Shown here: one piece after another, positions 39,501 to 51,408 of the stretch
Numbering within the stretch: position 1 is the stretch's first letter
Layout: each line of letters begins with the position of its first letter
Source: Asterias amurensis
Lineage: Eukaryota > Echinodermata > Asteroidea > Forcipulatida > Asteriidae
Reading direction: 5' to 3'
Length of the DNA: 64,000 nt
Assembly: GCF_032118995.1 (NCBI RefSeq)
Contig: NC_092662.1
Span: 2,108,001 to 2,172,000 of the forward strand
The notes under the pieces: model-generated
Databases searched by the model: none
What the model saw: only the letters and a program-made list of their open reading frames with translations
Told to the model about the DNA's origin: nothing
Made by a program: the position numbers and the translations under genes

Positions 39501-42500
39501 ATGCCACCCAAGAAGAAAGGAGGCAAGAAGAAGGGGAAGAAAAGTGGGAAAAAGAGCGGAAAGAAATCCGCGAGGGCTTCCTCAGCGCCCTCGGGGGCCA
39601 ACCTGACCGAGGTCAGTAAGGAATTTTTCCTGATACAGATACGCGACTTAGAGCAGAGGCTATTTAGGTGAGTAATTTAAATTTTGTCGTTGCTACCCCC
39701 AACTTGATAGAACGTGTCATGGCCGAGAGGTCTAGGGCACCAGACTTGGCTGAGTTATTGCAATATGGGTTCAAATCCTGGTCCCGAAGCTTTTTTCGTG
39801 AAAAATGCTTATTAAAGCCATTGGACACTTTCGGTAAACAGTATTGTCCAAGGCCCACACATCGTGTATCACAACTTCTATATAAAATAACAAACCTTTG
39901 AAAATTTAGGCTCAATCGGTCATCGGAGTCGGGAGAAAATAACGGGAAAACCCACCAATGTTTACGCACGTTTCGCCGTGTCATGACATGTGTTTAAAAT
40001 AAATCCGTAATTTGATATTGTTTTAATGTTTTCTCAAAAAGTAAAGCATTTCATGGAATGATATTTTAGGAGAAGTCTTTCACCATTACCTTCTGTAAAC
40101 CCTGTAAATTATTTGTAAATATGTGAACTTTTAATTTTTTTTCTGTACTGAAAGTGTCCAATGGCTTTAATGCTTAAGCAATTTTTAATTGTGCTATAGT
40201 TAGGACGACAATTTGCTTTCCTTTAAGCAGCGCTATGACAGTGGACCCTCACTTTTAACTTATTGTAAGTGTACTGTTGTCTCTGCTAAATGTTTCCTCT
40301 AAAATTATTACAAGATCATTCATCTTTACACCACAGATACCAAAGAAAATGCGATGAACTCGAGGTAGCAAATGGAGAATTCAGGGCCCAGTATGATCAG
40401 ATGGGCACCGACAAGAAGGAAATCGTCTCCTTCTTGAAGAAGCAGCTTGAGCAGCGACAGAATGACATCGCTGATCTGAACGATCGCCTCGTCGGCCTCC
40501 AACAGATCAAGGATGCAGAGAAGGATGCTTACGAGCAGCAGCTCGCTCAGCTCAGAACGGAGTTCCAAGAAACTAAAGATCAACTTACATCAGAAAATAT
40601 GATTCTGAGTAAGAAATATTATTACAATAGTTTGACCCATACAACTTTGAGAAATATGCATTTGAACAGTCAGTGTATGATGTCACAAAATTCAAATGGT
40701 ACCCTCACCAGAGGGAGACATTTCATTGGCTTATAATTGTGCGTGTCTATCGAATCGTCCTCAGCGAGGGTGGTATACTATATACTAAGTGTCTGTTGCA
40801 AAGCAAAATAACTTTTTTTGTAGTGTAAAATAAATTGGTAAGATGATCATGGATCAACTTTTACACCTCAGGCAGAAATAATAATAATAATAATAATAAT
40901 GAACAGCACTTATATAGCGCTTCACACAACAGTCCCGAAGCGCTTTACAAAAATTAATGAGTAAACAGGTTAGTTTTCAGCAGATGTTTGAAAATGTTCT
41001 CGTGGAAAGAACCATGGAGACAGCTGGATTTTGTACCATACAAATTTGTTTTTGTGGTACAACTTGTTAAACTTCTAACTTCCCTTGAATTAAAGGTGGA
41101 AAGCTTGCATCGTTGGAAGAGTTCAAAGTTCAGAAGGAGGATCTTATGGCCAAGTTTGCCCAGATGGAGCAGGAGCTCGACAATCAGCAGACGGAACACA
41201 AGGAACAGATCTACCAGCTGGAGAGGAAACAGGTGGTTGACAAAGACAGGTGGGTACACAGTCTGTGATTGGTCAGTGGTTAAAGGACACAGTCTGTGAT
41301 TGGTCAGTGGTTAAAGGACACAGTCTGTGATTGGTCAGTGGTTAAAGGACACAGTCTGTGATTGGTCAGTGATTACTAAGGAACTTATACCTTTGTTTTT
41401 TTAACCATTTGATTGTTTTAATTGTATATTATTGTAGATATATATAATAAAACTGACCTGTGAAAATTTAATTTCAAAAGGTAGTAGTGTTTTTTCGATA
41501 TCGCAAAAAATCCGGAGCAGTTTTCTCCATGCTGGAAGAATAATATACAATTGGATAACACAATCTGAGAAACTAATCTTACCGTAGCTTTCGCAGATTT
41601 ATATTTTAGGGGGATAACTGATATCTTTTTCTATAGAGCCACATTTCTTCAAAATTACAAGATTTCATGGGTTTACAGGGAATTTTGGTCGTGCAAACTC
41701 CAAATTATTAGGCACTCTTCACTTACACAGCTAGTGGAGAAATTTGCACTTGTAAAGGAAGCCGAGAACGTTGATTGTAAGCGCAGATTTCTGTGGCAGG
41801 CAGAGCAATGAAATTGGGCCCTGAAATCTTATGAACTCTGTAGATCTCCTAAATGAGTACAAAGGTTAAATGTTTAGTGTTATGTTTCTCTGAACAGGTT
41901 GAAACGAGAGATGGTCCTCCGCGTGAATCAAGTCGCCGCCGAATTCCGTAAAGTCTCCAACAAACAAATGGCCGACACCACCAAGCGCACCATCCGCGAG
42001 AATGTTAGCATCCATGCCCAGCTGTCCAAGATGTCCGACAAGACGATGGAGTTGATCGAAGAGAATGAGCAGCAGCAGGCCAAGGAGAAGAAACAGCTGC
42101 AGCAGCTGGACATGTTGGAGAACAACGAGAAGGAATTGGCTAAGAAGAATCACAGCAATCAAAAGGTAGAAACAGGTTTTTAGATACCTACTTGCACACT
42201 TTTAACGCCTTCAGCCCCTTTGTTTGTGTTTTGAAAACAAAATTATATTAAAGAAGAAGAAGTCTGTCTCACCAAAAACAAAATGTATCTTGCGGATTTG
42301 TATTGCCTTAGTACATCCCAAAAGCATGCCTGATACTATCAAGAGTCATCATGTAGTCGCGCCGGCCGCCGATACAAACAATCATTGTGTTATTTTTGCT
42401 GTTTGCACTATACCTTTCACCGTACCTTAATTTCAATAATCAATATTGTTATTGTTATAAACTAAAACCTATTAATTTACATTATAAAGGGTCCAGGCTC

Positions 42501-45440
42501 TGTACAAGCCTAGGCTTTTTCCTGGTGCCCTCCTCTTATCACTCGTTGTTCTTATTTCTTGTATGTTTCATGATTATTTATTGTGATATTTGGAAATAAA
42601 AAAACAAAACAAACAAAACAAAACAAACAAAACAAACAAATCATAGGCGATTGCCTCCATGCCCTTGTCGCCCTTGTGCTCTTGCCTTTGTGGCCTTTGG
42701 ACAGTCCCAGTGCAATTTCTGTCATTACTAGCTGCCCTTTACTTTAAAAAAATGTGCCTTGCCCTGTCAAGAAGGGAGAGTCACCATGAGGAAGTTACCC
42801 TTCAAAGGTCAAAGTTTAAAAGCGCATCGAGCGTCTTTTAAGTCTGATTTTGGCGCTATATAAATACTGTTTATTATTATTGTTGTTATTAAATGTTGCT
42901 TCACTATGTTGTCACCACAGGTCATTCGCATGCTAACAGAGAAAGCCAAGCAGCAAGAAGCACTCATCATCGACCTGGAGGAGCATGAGAAAGAACTCCT
43001 GGAGGTGGAAGCGGAGGCTGCTCTCCTCCGGCAGCAGACGGAATCATCTCGCGAAGAGATGCAGTCCATGGGTAAAGAGATCGAGCAACTAGAAGACAGG
43101 ATAGAGCTGATGGAGAAAGAGAAGAAGGAGATTCTGAAGAATAAGGAGCGGCTTGAGAGGATACTAGCTGAAGCGGCATACTCAATGCATAGGATACTAA
43201 CAGTAAGTACTTTTGACTATCTGAGTAGATTCTACAGACTCTCTTCAGATGGGAGTCTAAGCACAGAACAATGCTTTAGCAGGGTAAAGTCTCTAGCCAA
43301 AATACTGAGCCCTTAACTTGAGCAAAATTTTCATAGAGCTGCTTAAGCACAAAAAAGTGGCTAAGCACAACAACAAAAATTCCTCACTAGAATGAGGTTC
43401 CCATCCAATATAGCGTGTACCATTTTTAACTGGTTAGAGTTTGCCCTAAACTTTTTCATTGACTGGTCTTAAGGACCACTAAGTTTGTAATTTCACTGGT
43501 CTGTCCGCTCTTCTCCAGTCCAAGCGTTATATTAAAGAGAGTTGCTTTTTAACACTGAACTAGTAGCCAGCAGGACATAATTCTGACTGGTCCTCAGGTG
43601 TCTTATCTGGTATTTGGCCGTTGGACCACTGTTAAGAGAGAACGCTGCTGGTATCCTGCAAATTTTTCCCTTAGCATAAAGCAATATTTGCTGTGTACTT
43701 AAGTAGCTCTATGAAATTTGACCCAGTAAAGCAAGTCTACACTTTAGAACAAAGTTTTTACTGCTTCCTTAAAGTAAGATTATTTATTTGAACCCATTAG
43801 TCGAGGCCAGAGGAAGGTGACGTTGAGGATGCAGACGAGGACGATGGGATTGAACAGCGTGACAGCATGCTTGAAAACCTCCTGGTCATCCTCAACAGTG
43901 CTGCTGCCATCGGAGTTGGCCCATCACCTGCGAGCTTCTTGAGGGAAGATGAAGCCATGTATCGTACAAAGAGTAGGCAGTCAAATATACCAGGATCAGG
44001 CAAGGGATTTCAACCAGGGTGAGTGAAAACTGTAGTGGCGAGTCTTGCTGACCCACTCTCAAGATACATTTAATAAACAGCAAAATTCAGGACATACTTT
44101 TAAGAAGTCCAGGGGCAAATTTCTTAGCACTGCTTAACAAGAAGCAAATTTTTGTGGTCAATGAAGCGGACCAAATTGCTTAAGCCTAAGCGTATTTCAT
44201 AGGTTTGCAAGAAAACTAGGCGGCAGGCTTGTACAATTACCGTCAATTTGCATTGTTACATCATTCCTGTGCTTACGGTCAGCAGCGCTATGAAATGGAA
44301 ACTCGCACAGTAAGTAGTTAAGCAGCTCTGGGAAATTGGGCACAGAGATTTAACGTGACGAACTTGTCACATGTTTATACGTAGCTGTTATCATCTTTGT
44401 GTAATACAAACTTGAGACAAAAACATGACTGAGTATTTTGTGAACATTATAAAACTGATGTGTAAACAAATTTCTAAGGGACAAATTTCTAAGGGATTGT
44501 ATTGCTGGTATTTACAATTTTAGAAAGTAATTCCAAGTATTTTGTTTATCACCTATAGCGTGGCACCCCTCTCACCGATCGCCAAGGGTCATGCACCACT
44601 GCCCCATTACCAACTGGGAGACCTTGGTCTGGTACCCAGACCCAAGCCTGCATCCTTCCAAGCTGATAAGATGAGGCAGCTATCAGCAACGAGTCGGTTG
44701 AACAGACTACATGGGGTCAAGACACGCTCTGTTGGGATCCAATCATCAAGTGGACCACAGGTAGAAAAAACTTCCTTTTCTTCCTCCAAAACAAAAATTC
44801 TGAATAAACATGAAACACACCTGGGTGTGATTAGAACCCACTACCTTTGCATTGCTTGAGAAGTGAAGTTAAAAACCACAAGTTCCCTTGAATCTATTAA
44901 CGGATGTAGTAGTCCTGGCTGATTTCCTACCTTCAACCCAGGTAGTAGTTTATAAGCAGGACAGTTCTTTTCAGAACTAAGTAATGACCGAATTCTGAAA
45001 ACTACTCCACGGCAGTAGAATCAAAAGCAAGACCTAGTTCCAAAAAGAACAAAATCCACAATTTTGACGAGACCCCCACATGTCTACTGTTCGAGAACGT
45101 CTCTTCTAGGGTCGAAACGTCTGCCAATTAAATATTTTTGCATTTACTCCATAGTTCCTTTTGCTTTATAAGCAGTTTGCAAGAGGTTATTCTATTTTCA
45201 CAAAACAAGTCTATCAATAAAAAAGTCAGTAGAAACCAATTTTAACCTAGTACTTCAATAACAACTTTTTGTTACTGATTTTCTCTCACCTTTTAGACAC
45301 TGTTCTACTCTGACCAGCTTCTTGGAGGTGGGACAAGCGCAGCTACATCAGCTCTAGTCAATGAACTCGCCATTAAGGGCCGCCGTCCGTTAGGTCCAGT
45401 CAGAGCCCAAAGGAATGTTTCAAAATCACTGGTGCTTTAA
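39501..45440 (+). CDS. CFAP157: Cilia- and flagella-associated protein 157, 8 coding exons, 568 aa
   Basis: Coding exons: 39501-39667, 40337-40608, 41096-41249, 41898-42165, 42921-43202, 43801-44018, 44559-44760, 45297-45440. The phases give 569 codons; human CFAP157 is about 520 aa. The protein starts with a Lys-rich tail (MPPKKKGGKKKGKKSGKK). A long coiled coil over about residues 40-400 follows, with family matches IQIRDLEQRL, YQRKCDEL, DKKEIVSFLK, EFQETKDQLTSEN and ELIEENEQ. The C-terminal motif YQLGDLGLVPRP is nearly identical to human. By family it is a basal-body/axoneme protein needed for sperm flagellum formation. An untranslated exon probably lies at about 38400-38461, spliced to 39308. 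Introns hold a SINE with a nested MITE, a 31-bp minisatellite and other MITEs. Confidence 0.95.
39712..39812 (+). mobile_element. tRNA-headed SINE piece interrupted by a MITE
   Basis: GTGTCATGGCCGAGAGGTCT (A box) and GGGTTCAAATCCTGGTCCCG (B box) start the element, which continues after the inserted MITE at about 40178. Confidence 0.65.
39813..40169. mobile_element. 357-bp TAAAGCCATTGGACAC fold-back MITE nested in the SINE
   Basis: The ends TAAAGCCATTGGACACTTTC and GAAAGTGTCCAATGGCTTTA are exact inverted copies of 20 bases. The flanks ATGCTTAT (39805-39812) and ATGCTTAA (40170-40177) agree at 7 of 8 bases, an 8-bp target duplication. It sits in intron 1 of CFAP157. Confidence 0.88.
40872..40980 (-). 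mobile_element. SINE/LINE tail with (ATT)n
   Basis: The run ATAATAATAATAATAATAAT is followed by CACTTATATAGCGCTTCACA and CCCGAAGCGCTTTACAAAA, the reversed 3' tail shared by local SINEs (compare AAGCGCTATATAAACTC at 7420). Confidence 0.65.
41250..41372 (+). repeat. 31-bp minisatellite, about 4 units, starting at a CFAP157 donor
   Basis: The unit ACACAGTCTGTGATTGGTCA + GTGGTTAAAGG is repeated about four times, nearly without change until the last unit. The first unit overlaps the exon end donor (GTGGGTACACAGTC). A lone relative of the unit lies near 56687. Confidence 0.92.
42596..42640. repeat. (AAAAC/AAAC)n microsatellite
   Basis: A run of AAAAC and AAAC units in a CFAP157 intron, next to a short tail-like GGAAATAAAA. 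Confidence 0.85.
43320..43730. mobile_element. GGGCCCAATTTCAT-family MITE split by a GTGGTCCACTGG-family MITE
   Basis: Outer left part 43320-43431 (TTTTCATAGAGCTGCTTAAG), outer right part 43657-43730 (AAGTAGCTCTATGAAATTTG). Inner part 43432-43656 ends GGCCGTTGGACCACTGTTAA then GAGAGAACGCTG. Order shows the GTGGTCC element came second. Confidence 0.7.
44110..44345. mobile_element. Diverged GGGCCCAATTTC-family MITE in CFAP157
   Basis: From GGGGCAAATTTCTTAGCACT to AGCAGCTCTGGGAAATTGGG, inverted ends with several mismatches. Confidence 0.6.
44910..45130. repeat. Dispersed repeat with CCCAGGTAGTAGTTTATAAG
   Basis: Shares CCAGGTAGTAGTT, ACTACTCCACGGCAGTAG-like and AGAACAAAATC words in the same order with 62290-62480 in the CCDC180-like gene. 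Shorter relatives with AACGGTTCTTTTCAGA-type words lie at about 22140-22235 and 25195-25260. Class unknown. Confidence 0.6.
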
Positions 45441-47435
45441 GACTGGACTTAATAATATCTTCTTTGGACCGCTATGATGCCGCCATCTTCCCCTGTATGA
45501 AAAATTACAACCATAAAAAAAATACTGTTATTCATAACATAGAGAAGATTCTCCAAGTGCCCAATTTCATAATAATCATATTAATAGTGGCTAATTGTAT
45601 GACACTCTAACTTTATTACCCATTGAACATTTATCCCCGCAAAATGGTGTTTTAAATGCTTTCATGTTGGTCGTGATAAAAAGTGTGTAGATGGAGGGGG
45701 TGACTTAGTTCGGGGGCAACTTTATAGCGGTGACTTTGTAGAGGGTGACGTCTTTGCTTGGGGTTGAGATAACTGGTGCATGTATTCAACTAAATGACTT
45801 AAACCATTGCCCCAACCTAACGAATTTGAGTCGGGTTCTAAAACTGTAATGTACAAATATTTCATCATGTTGAACAGTATGTCACAAATAAATCCTGCTT
45901 ATTTCTATTTGTAGCTTTGTTTTTGTTAAACTGATTAAATAATAACAATTAAAACAAATTTAGTTCCGTCCAAATTATCTTTACTTCCATTGAAGAAATG
46001 AGTTGTAAATAACAGTGCGTTATCCTCCTGCTATTTTTTAAATTGCCTGTACATAATGTATATACATGTAGTTTGTGAGTAACTTTACTGTGTTGAATAA
46101 ATTTGAATCAATGCTAAGGACCAAAATTGTGTGTGTATTTATCATTTTGTTGTTAACATATCTTGAAGGGCAGTAACATTTCACAGATCTGCTTAAGCAG
46201 AAAGCATTTGGTTAGAAATGTTCTGCTAAGCAAAAGTTAGCAGGATACCAGTCACAGATAATGGGGTCAAATTTCATAAAGCCTTTAAGCGGAAAATACT
46301 GCTCAGCAGATTTGTTGCTAAGCAATAAATGAATTTGAACCTTTGGCAACTTTCAACTTTTTGCAGGTATTTCTTTTTCAGCCAAGCAAGTTCTTTTTCT
46401 GTGCTCAGCAAGTTATTCTGCTTAAAGTCTTTATAAAAATTATACCCTGATGTTTTAGCTAGGAGCCGTGAGTTTTGAAAATTTCTCATCATTTTTTATC
46501 TTTGAATGTTTTTTAATTTTGCAAATAAAGGTCTACTTAAATGTTATAACACAAACATCAAACGACAATCCCCTTATTATTATTAAAATAATTAAATTGG
46601 AATCAGGAAAAAACAGATACACACGATAATGTGTGTAGGCCAGAAAACGGGGTTACATTTAGTCGCGGGCTTTCTGAATTTGTCTTTCGGCGTTCCATAC
46701 TACCAAATGATCCGGAAAGTTTTATATTATAGAACATGTAGTATGTGTCGATATAAAAGCACACCTTTAATTATACTCCACAAACAAAATAAATATTGAG
46801 TAATGTAAAAAATAGTAATAAAACAAATTTATTTTGCACAAATATTTTACAGACATTTCTAAAAGCAAAATTTAAAGAAACGCCAACTGCACGTTTATAA
46901 CTTATTGGATGAGCGTTCGTCTGTTTGTTGAATCGTTACTCGATAATTGATTGATGCGTCTGTAGCAACGGGGACACCTGTCGTGCAAAGTGTAAGTAGA
47001 TACCCTTAAAACAACATTGTTTAGGGAAACTGTTTGATCTAAAATTGATTTTTTGTATGCAAAGGCAACAAAAAAGGTTGCAGCTGTTTAACATATGTTG
47101 AAACTTGATGTGTTTGATATGTGTTTTGAATACTGTTTTCAACAAGGAAGACATGCCAATGCCCGCACTCGGCAGGCATGGTCAGTGCATGTGCGCGCTG
47201 TGCCGAATGGAACGAGCAAGTAAATACTTCTTCGTGATGATTTTTTGAGTACAAAGAGTGCGAATAAAATGTGTAAGATATGCTGATTTTGAATTGTTTT
47301 AATAATTAATTTCATAACGAAGGAGTAGTGGCAGGCAGTTGTCTGATAACATGATGGAAAATTTTCAACAGTGTTGTAATGTAACATCATTCATCTATTT
47401 TTACATTGCAGTTAAATTTGGAATAATCGTTCAAG
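45441..47435. other. Spacer between CFAP157 and NMRAL1-B
   Basis: It holds the CFAP157 3' UTR with two AATAAA words, degraded pieces of the GGGCCCAATTTCAT fold-back family (46160-46450), AT-rich sequence, and a probable 5' UTR acceptor at 47410-47411 (TTTTACATTGCAG) before the NMRAL1-B start. No other gene was seen. Confidence 0.5.
45887..45892 (+). terminator. Polyadenylation signal AATAAA of CFAP157
   Basis: AATAAA sits 447 bases after the stop. A second one lies at 46096-46101. Either or both could be used. Confidence 0.5.
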
Positions 47436-49666
47436 ATGGTGATGGTAATTGCAGTGTTTGGTGCCTCAGGCACGCTGGGAAACTCTGTGGCACGCGCATT
47501 ACTGCGAGATTCATCGCACTTTCAAGTGCGCGCAGTGACACGTAATCCGAACAATCCTGAGGTATTGGCCTTAGCGGACAAGGGAGCAGTCGTCATTAAG
47601 GCAGATATGAATGATCGGGAGAGTCTGGTTCCTGCGCTTAAAGGAGCTGACGGGTGCTTTGTAGCAACTAACGTACCATTCTCAGATCCAATGTGTCAGG
47701 AACTTGAATACCAGCAGGTAGGTTCACTTTTTGAAAAACAAGGGAGGCAGGTATCAAGGTATCTGCAAAAGTGATGACTGCATGGCTGATGACTGGCACT
47801 TTAACTCGTAGTCCTGAAGAGAGCGGTGTGAAAAACCCACACAATTAAGGGACTGGAAAGGCATTTCACATGCAAGGGTTTCGGTCCATGGGATTACTTC
47901 AAACTAATGTCCACAAAGGTGGAGGCATGGAAGAAGTATCTTAAATGTACTTAAGTTCCTTGTTTCAAATGTTTTTCATCGCTATCTCTAAAGACTCAAA
48001 CATATATAGATCACAACACTTATTCTTGTTGCTCATATATTGAGGACGAATCTTCAATATTTCATGTGTAAAGCCTGGTTCATACTTCCTGCGTATGCAA
48101 AGGCAAAGCAAATTTTGGTGACCAATAACCGATTTGCGCTGTTTTCTAATTGTGACGAAATAAAATTTGCAGTGTTGAAAAAAAAAAAGCATTCACATGA
48201 AGTATGAATCGGGGTTAAGTTGACAGGAGAGCTCAGCCACCCAAATCCAGTGAGCCATCACAAAGCACTTCACCAATGATACACGTTAATACATATTTTG
48301 TGTATATATATTTTTTACCAGGGAGAATGCGTGGCTGACGTTTGCATGGCCATGAAGGTAAAACACATCGTCTTCAATGCTCAAAGTCACGTCAGCAAGG
48401 TCATCGGAGTGAAAGCCAGACACTACGACGCAAAGGCCTACATTAATGACTACATGAACGAAAGGGAACTTCCACTCACCAGTGTTATCCTCCCATTTGC
48501 GTATGAGAACTTCCTCGGGGAATTCAAGCCGGAGAAATACCAGCAGCATGAGTACACCATTGGTAGGTTTCTGGCATGTTATCTGTTGCTGGAGAGTTAA
48601 CTGGACTCCTCAGCCAGTGCAATTTTGTTCCTTAATTGCACAGTGTTTTTTGGATGAATCTGCTACTCTCTGAAACAAGAGTGAATGTTTTGCTTATTAA
48701 GTGTGAAATATGGACTTGTGAGAAAACTTGAGAACTAGTAAATTGACAATCCAGAAGGTCCTGCTGGCTGGTCACTGAAAAAGGGTTAAAGGGCAAACCC
48801 TTAATTGCCTTTTTCTATTTCATGAAAAACTGCTTACCAACCAAAAAGGCCTATTGTATAAAATAATGCCAAAAATAGTGAATGGCCTGACAAGGTAACC
48901 CTAGAAGACTCTTTCTCAAAGATTTAGAAGAAAAAAGAAAAGAAAAAAAATTACCTGAAATGAAAACCAGCTTTTGTATTTTTGTTTATATAATTTTTTT
49001 TACAACTTTTAAATTGTATTCTTGTCAGGTATACCTATGGGAGACCTTCCCCTCAGCATGATGAGTGTCAAGCAACTAGGGGAAGCAGTGTATTTCATCT
49101 TTTGCAATCGTGCCAGCACCGTCGGAAAAACCTTCTCCCTCGTTGGTGACAAGCTCACAATAAAAGAGATTGCTTCCACTTTGACATCGCACCTCAGACC
49201 TAATGTTGTCAGAGACATGAAGGTAATTTCCTGATGACCTGCGTTTTCTAAATGCAATTCTGTCGCAAACATGGCTAACATCCAGTGATCAGGGGCATAC
49301 AAGGAGACAAATATTAAAGATGAAAATAACTTGGGGCAGCTGAAGATTCAAAGGATACACCTATGTATTAGAAATGCAGAGTACAAAAGACAGCAAAAAA
49401 AGAGTGAACACAAAATATCTTAATTTGCTAATACCCATTTTCTTGTTTTCTTTTATTTTCTGAAACAGATTACACTTCCGGAATTCCAGAAGCAGAATTG
49501 TTTGAACCCTGGCAATGATGACATCACCAACATGTTTGACTTTTTGCATAAAGTCACCCAGAGGTTCAGCATTGAGACTTCAAGAAAACTAATCCCTGAC
49601 CTTTTGACCTTTGACCAGTGGGTGTCTCAGAACAGGGAAACTATTTTAAAGCTAATTCTGAAATGA
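47436..49666 (+). CDS. NmrA-like family protein (NMRAL1 copy B), 4 coding exons, 304 aa
   Basis: Coding exons: 47436-47717, 48322-48562, 49029-49222, 49469-49666; the phases give 305 codons. It is homologous over its full length to copy A and to human NMRAL1. The N-terminal motif is FGASGTLGNS: the GxxGxxG glycines are kept, but the usual Thr-Gly and following Gly are changed. RAVTRNP is kept, so NADP(H) binding is plausible. Other matches are DVCMAMKVKHIVF, LPLTSVILPFAYENFLGE, GDLPLSMMSVKQLGEAV and TFDQWVSQN. The splice junctions at phase 1 and phase 0 coincide with those of copy A; the phase-0 intron at 47718-48321 has no counterpart there. Its function may have diverged, but no lesion is visible. 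Confidence 0.9.
48068..48218. mobile_element. AAAGCCTGGTTCATACTTCC fold-back MITE in NMRAL1-B
   Basis: TAAAGCCTGGTTCATACTTC at the left and GAAGTATGAATCGGGGTTAA at the right; sister of 11611-11776. Confidence 0.75.
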
Positions 49667-49714
49667 ATTGTTTTCTAAGGTACAATTTGGCCGTTGAAAA
49701 AAAGGAAATAGTTG

Positions 49715-49850
49715 GCCTCTGACAGGCACCCCCTGAACAAAGATTTTGAAAAATATGGAGACCACTAACATGATGGCTGGAAGGGCAAAGTTGGTAGAGC
49801 GTCCACATGTTAATTCAGAGGTTAAAGGTTCTAACCCTGTTGTCTTCTAT
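49715..49850 (+). mobile_element. tRNA-headed SINE family B
   Basis: Leader CTGACAGGCACCCCCTGAAC, A-box-like AAAGTTGGTAGAGCG, B-box-like GGTTCTAACCC; the same order as 15350-15490. Confidence 0.65.
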
Positions 49851-50737
49851 TTTTTTTGACCCCCAAATTTAATTTAAAATATCCTGTTCGTTTCCCTTGT
49901 CAATTGCTTTGATTAACTTTCAAACAATAAGCCACAAGGGAAACTGCGGGGTTAATTTAAAATGATGTGGGGTTGAGAACGAGTGTGATTTGAACCACTG
50001 ACCTCTGGATTGTTTTTTAAATTAAGTGCCAATAAACTTGTGTCATATTCTGATTTCATTGGTTTATAGAAAATATTCCAACAACCGTCCAATTGTACTT
50101 CTCATTTTACATTTTTTATAAACAACATACCTGAAATTCAGATGTATATATATTTGTCAGCAATGATATTCATTATAAATGTGTGTTAAATGTACATTCT
50201 TTTTGTGTGACCATTGCAATAATAACAACGATCTTTCTAATTGTGGTAGGACTAAAATTGGAAAACATGATGATTTTTAAAAGGATTCCAGCAACAGTGA
50301 AGAGGAAAATCATGTCCCAGAAAACAGAGGTGTATTTAACATTGAATTAGTAAAAAAGTAAAGTAAAGACCTCATAAAATGATGCAACAATTTTGGTAAT
50401 TTTTTCTCAAATTGTCAAATTTAAAATTTAGATTTAAACTGGTTTTTGTTAGAAAAGTATACTTTTTAAGGATTTCCTGGTTAAATTTTGGCTTAACCTA
50501 ACTTTATTTGTATTTGTATATTTTGAATCATTATTTACATTGTATCTTGGCAATAAAAGATATGGTAAAATGAACTATAAATTTCAACTATTGTTTCACT
50601 TTTGATCGATAGAGAAGTATTATATGTTTGCAGCATTCTTCTTTGCAGAAAGAAATCTACCTCAAACCATCGGTGAAAACATTTTATGCCCACTTCGCTG
50701 TCCATATACAAAAAATACGCGGAACTTATAAATAACC

Positions 50738-50778
50738 CATTGATCTCCATTATACTGTCAGTATAATGGAGATCAATG
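50738..50778. repeat. Perfect 20-bp-arm hairpin with a 1-base centre
   Basis: CATTGATCTCCATTATACTG is followed by one T and then its exact reverse complement. Such perfect arms in AT-rich DNA imply recent origin or selection. It lies about 620 bases upstream of the BCL10 start. Confidence 0.9.
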
Positions 50779-51408
50779 AAATAACATCAAATAACCTCAA
50801 CTGCTGTTCTATGCATGCTGGCATTTACCACAACCTGATAAAACAGCCGTATAAAAAAAAAAGTCATAAACAAACGATTCAAGAAAAGTTAGATTTCACT
50901 TCCTGATTTGTAATACAATTGTATTGTGATTTGGAGAATCTGGACGGTTTATAAGGACTAATTGGACTTACGGGAAATCCCGAATTATTTTCGGGAGATA
51001 TTCATAGATAACTTCTTGTTAAAAAAGGTGATTCTGTGTACTGGCAAGTCTAGTTTTCCATTACACAGGATCCGGAAATGTGTTCTGCCATGCCTGCCCG
51101 GAGTTCATTCGGTGACAACCAGGAAATCACGAACTCGAACTAGATTATAGTACACACAGACTGAATATTGTGACTGATTACTGGTGAAGTGTGTGGTGTC
51201 GGCGGCAAATGTCAGAACTGGACAATTGAGTTCCAGTTGTCTTTTCTCTGGCACCTTCACAGTTACTTAAAGTTTAGTTCTCCTTGTTTTATGATTTGTG
51301 TCTGAGTTGCACTCCAACAATCACTTGAGGATATCCTGCTGATTTATCAACTGTGTTGTATTTATTTACTTGTTAAGTTCAACTGACTGTGGGTTTATGA
51401 TTGAGACA

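Larger units (their letters stand above)
49667..51396. other. Spacer between NMRAL1-B and BCL10
   Basis: It contains a tRNA-headed SINE copy (49715-49850) with a second, inverted fragment near 49975-50010, AATAAA words at 50031 and 50552, a perfect hairpin (50738-50778), and the BCL10 promoter and 5' UTR. The rest is AT-rich without recognisable features. Confidence 0.5.
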
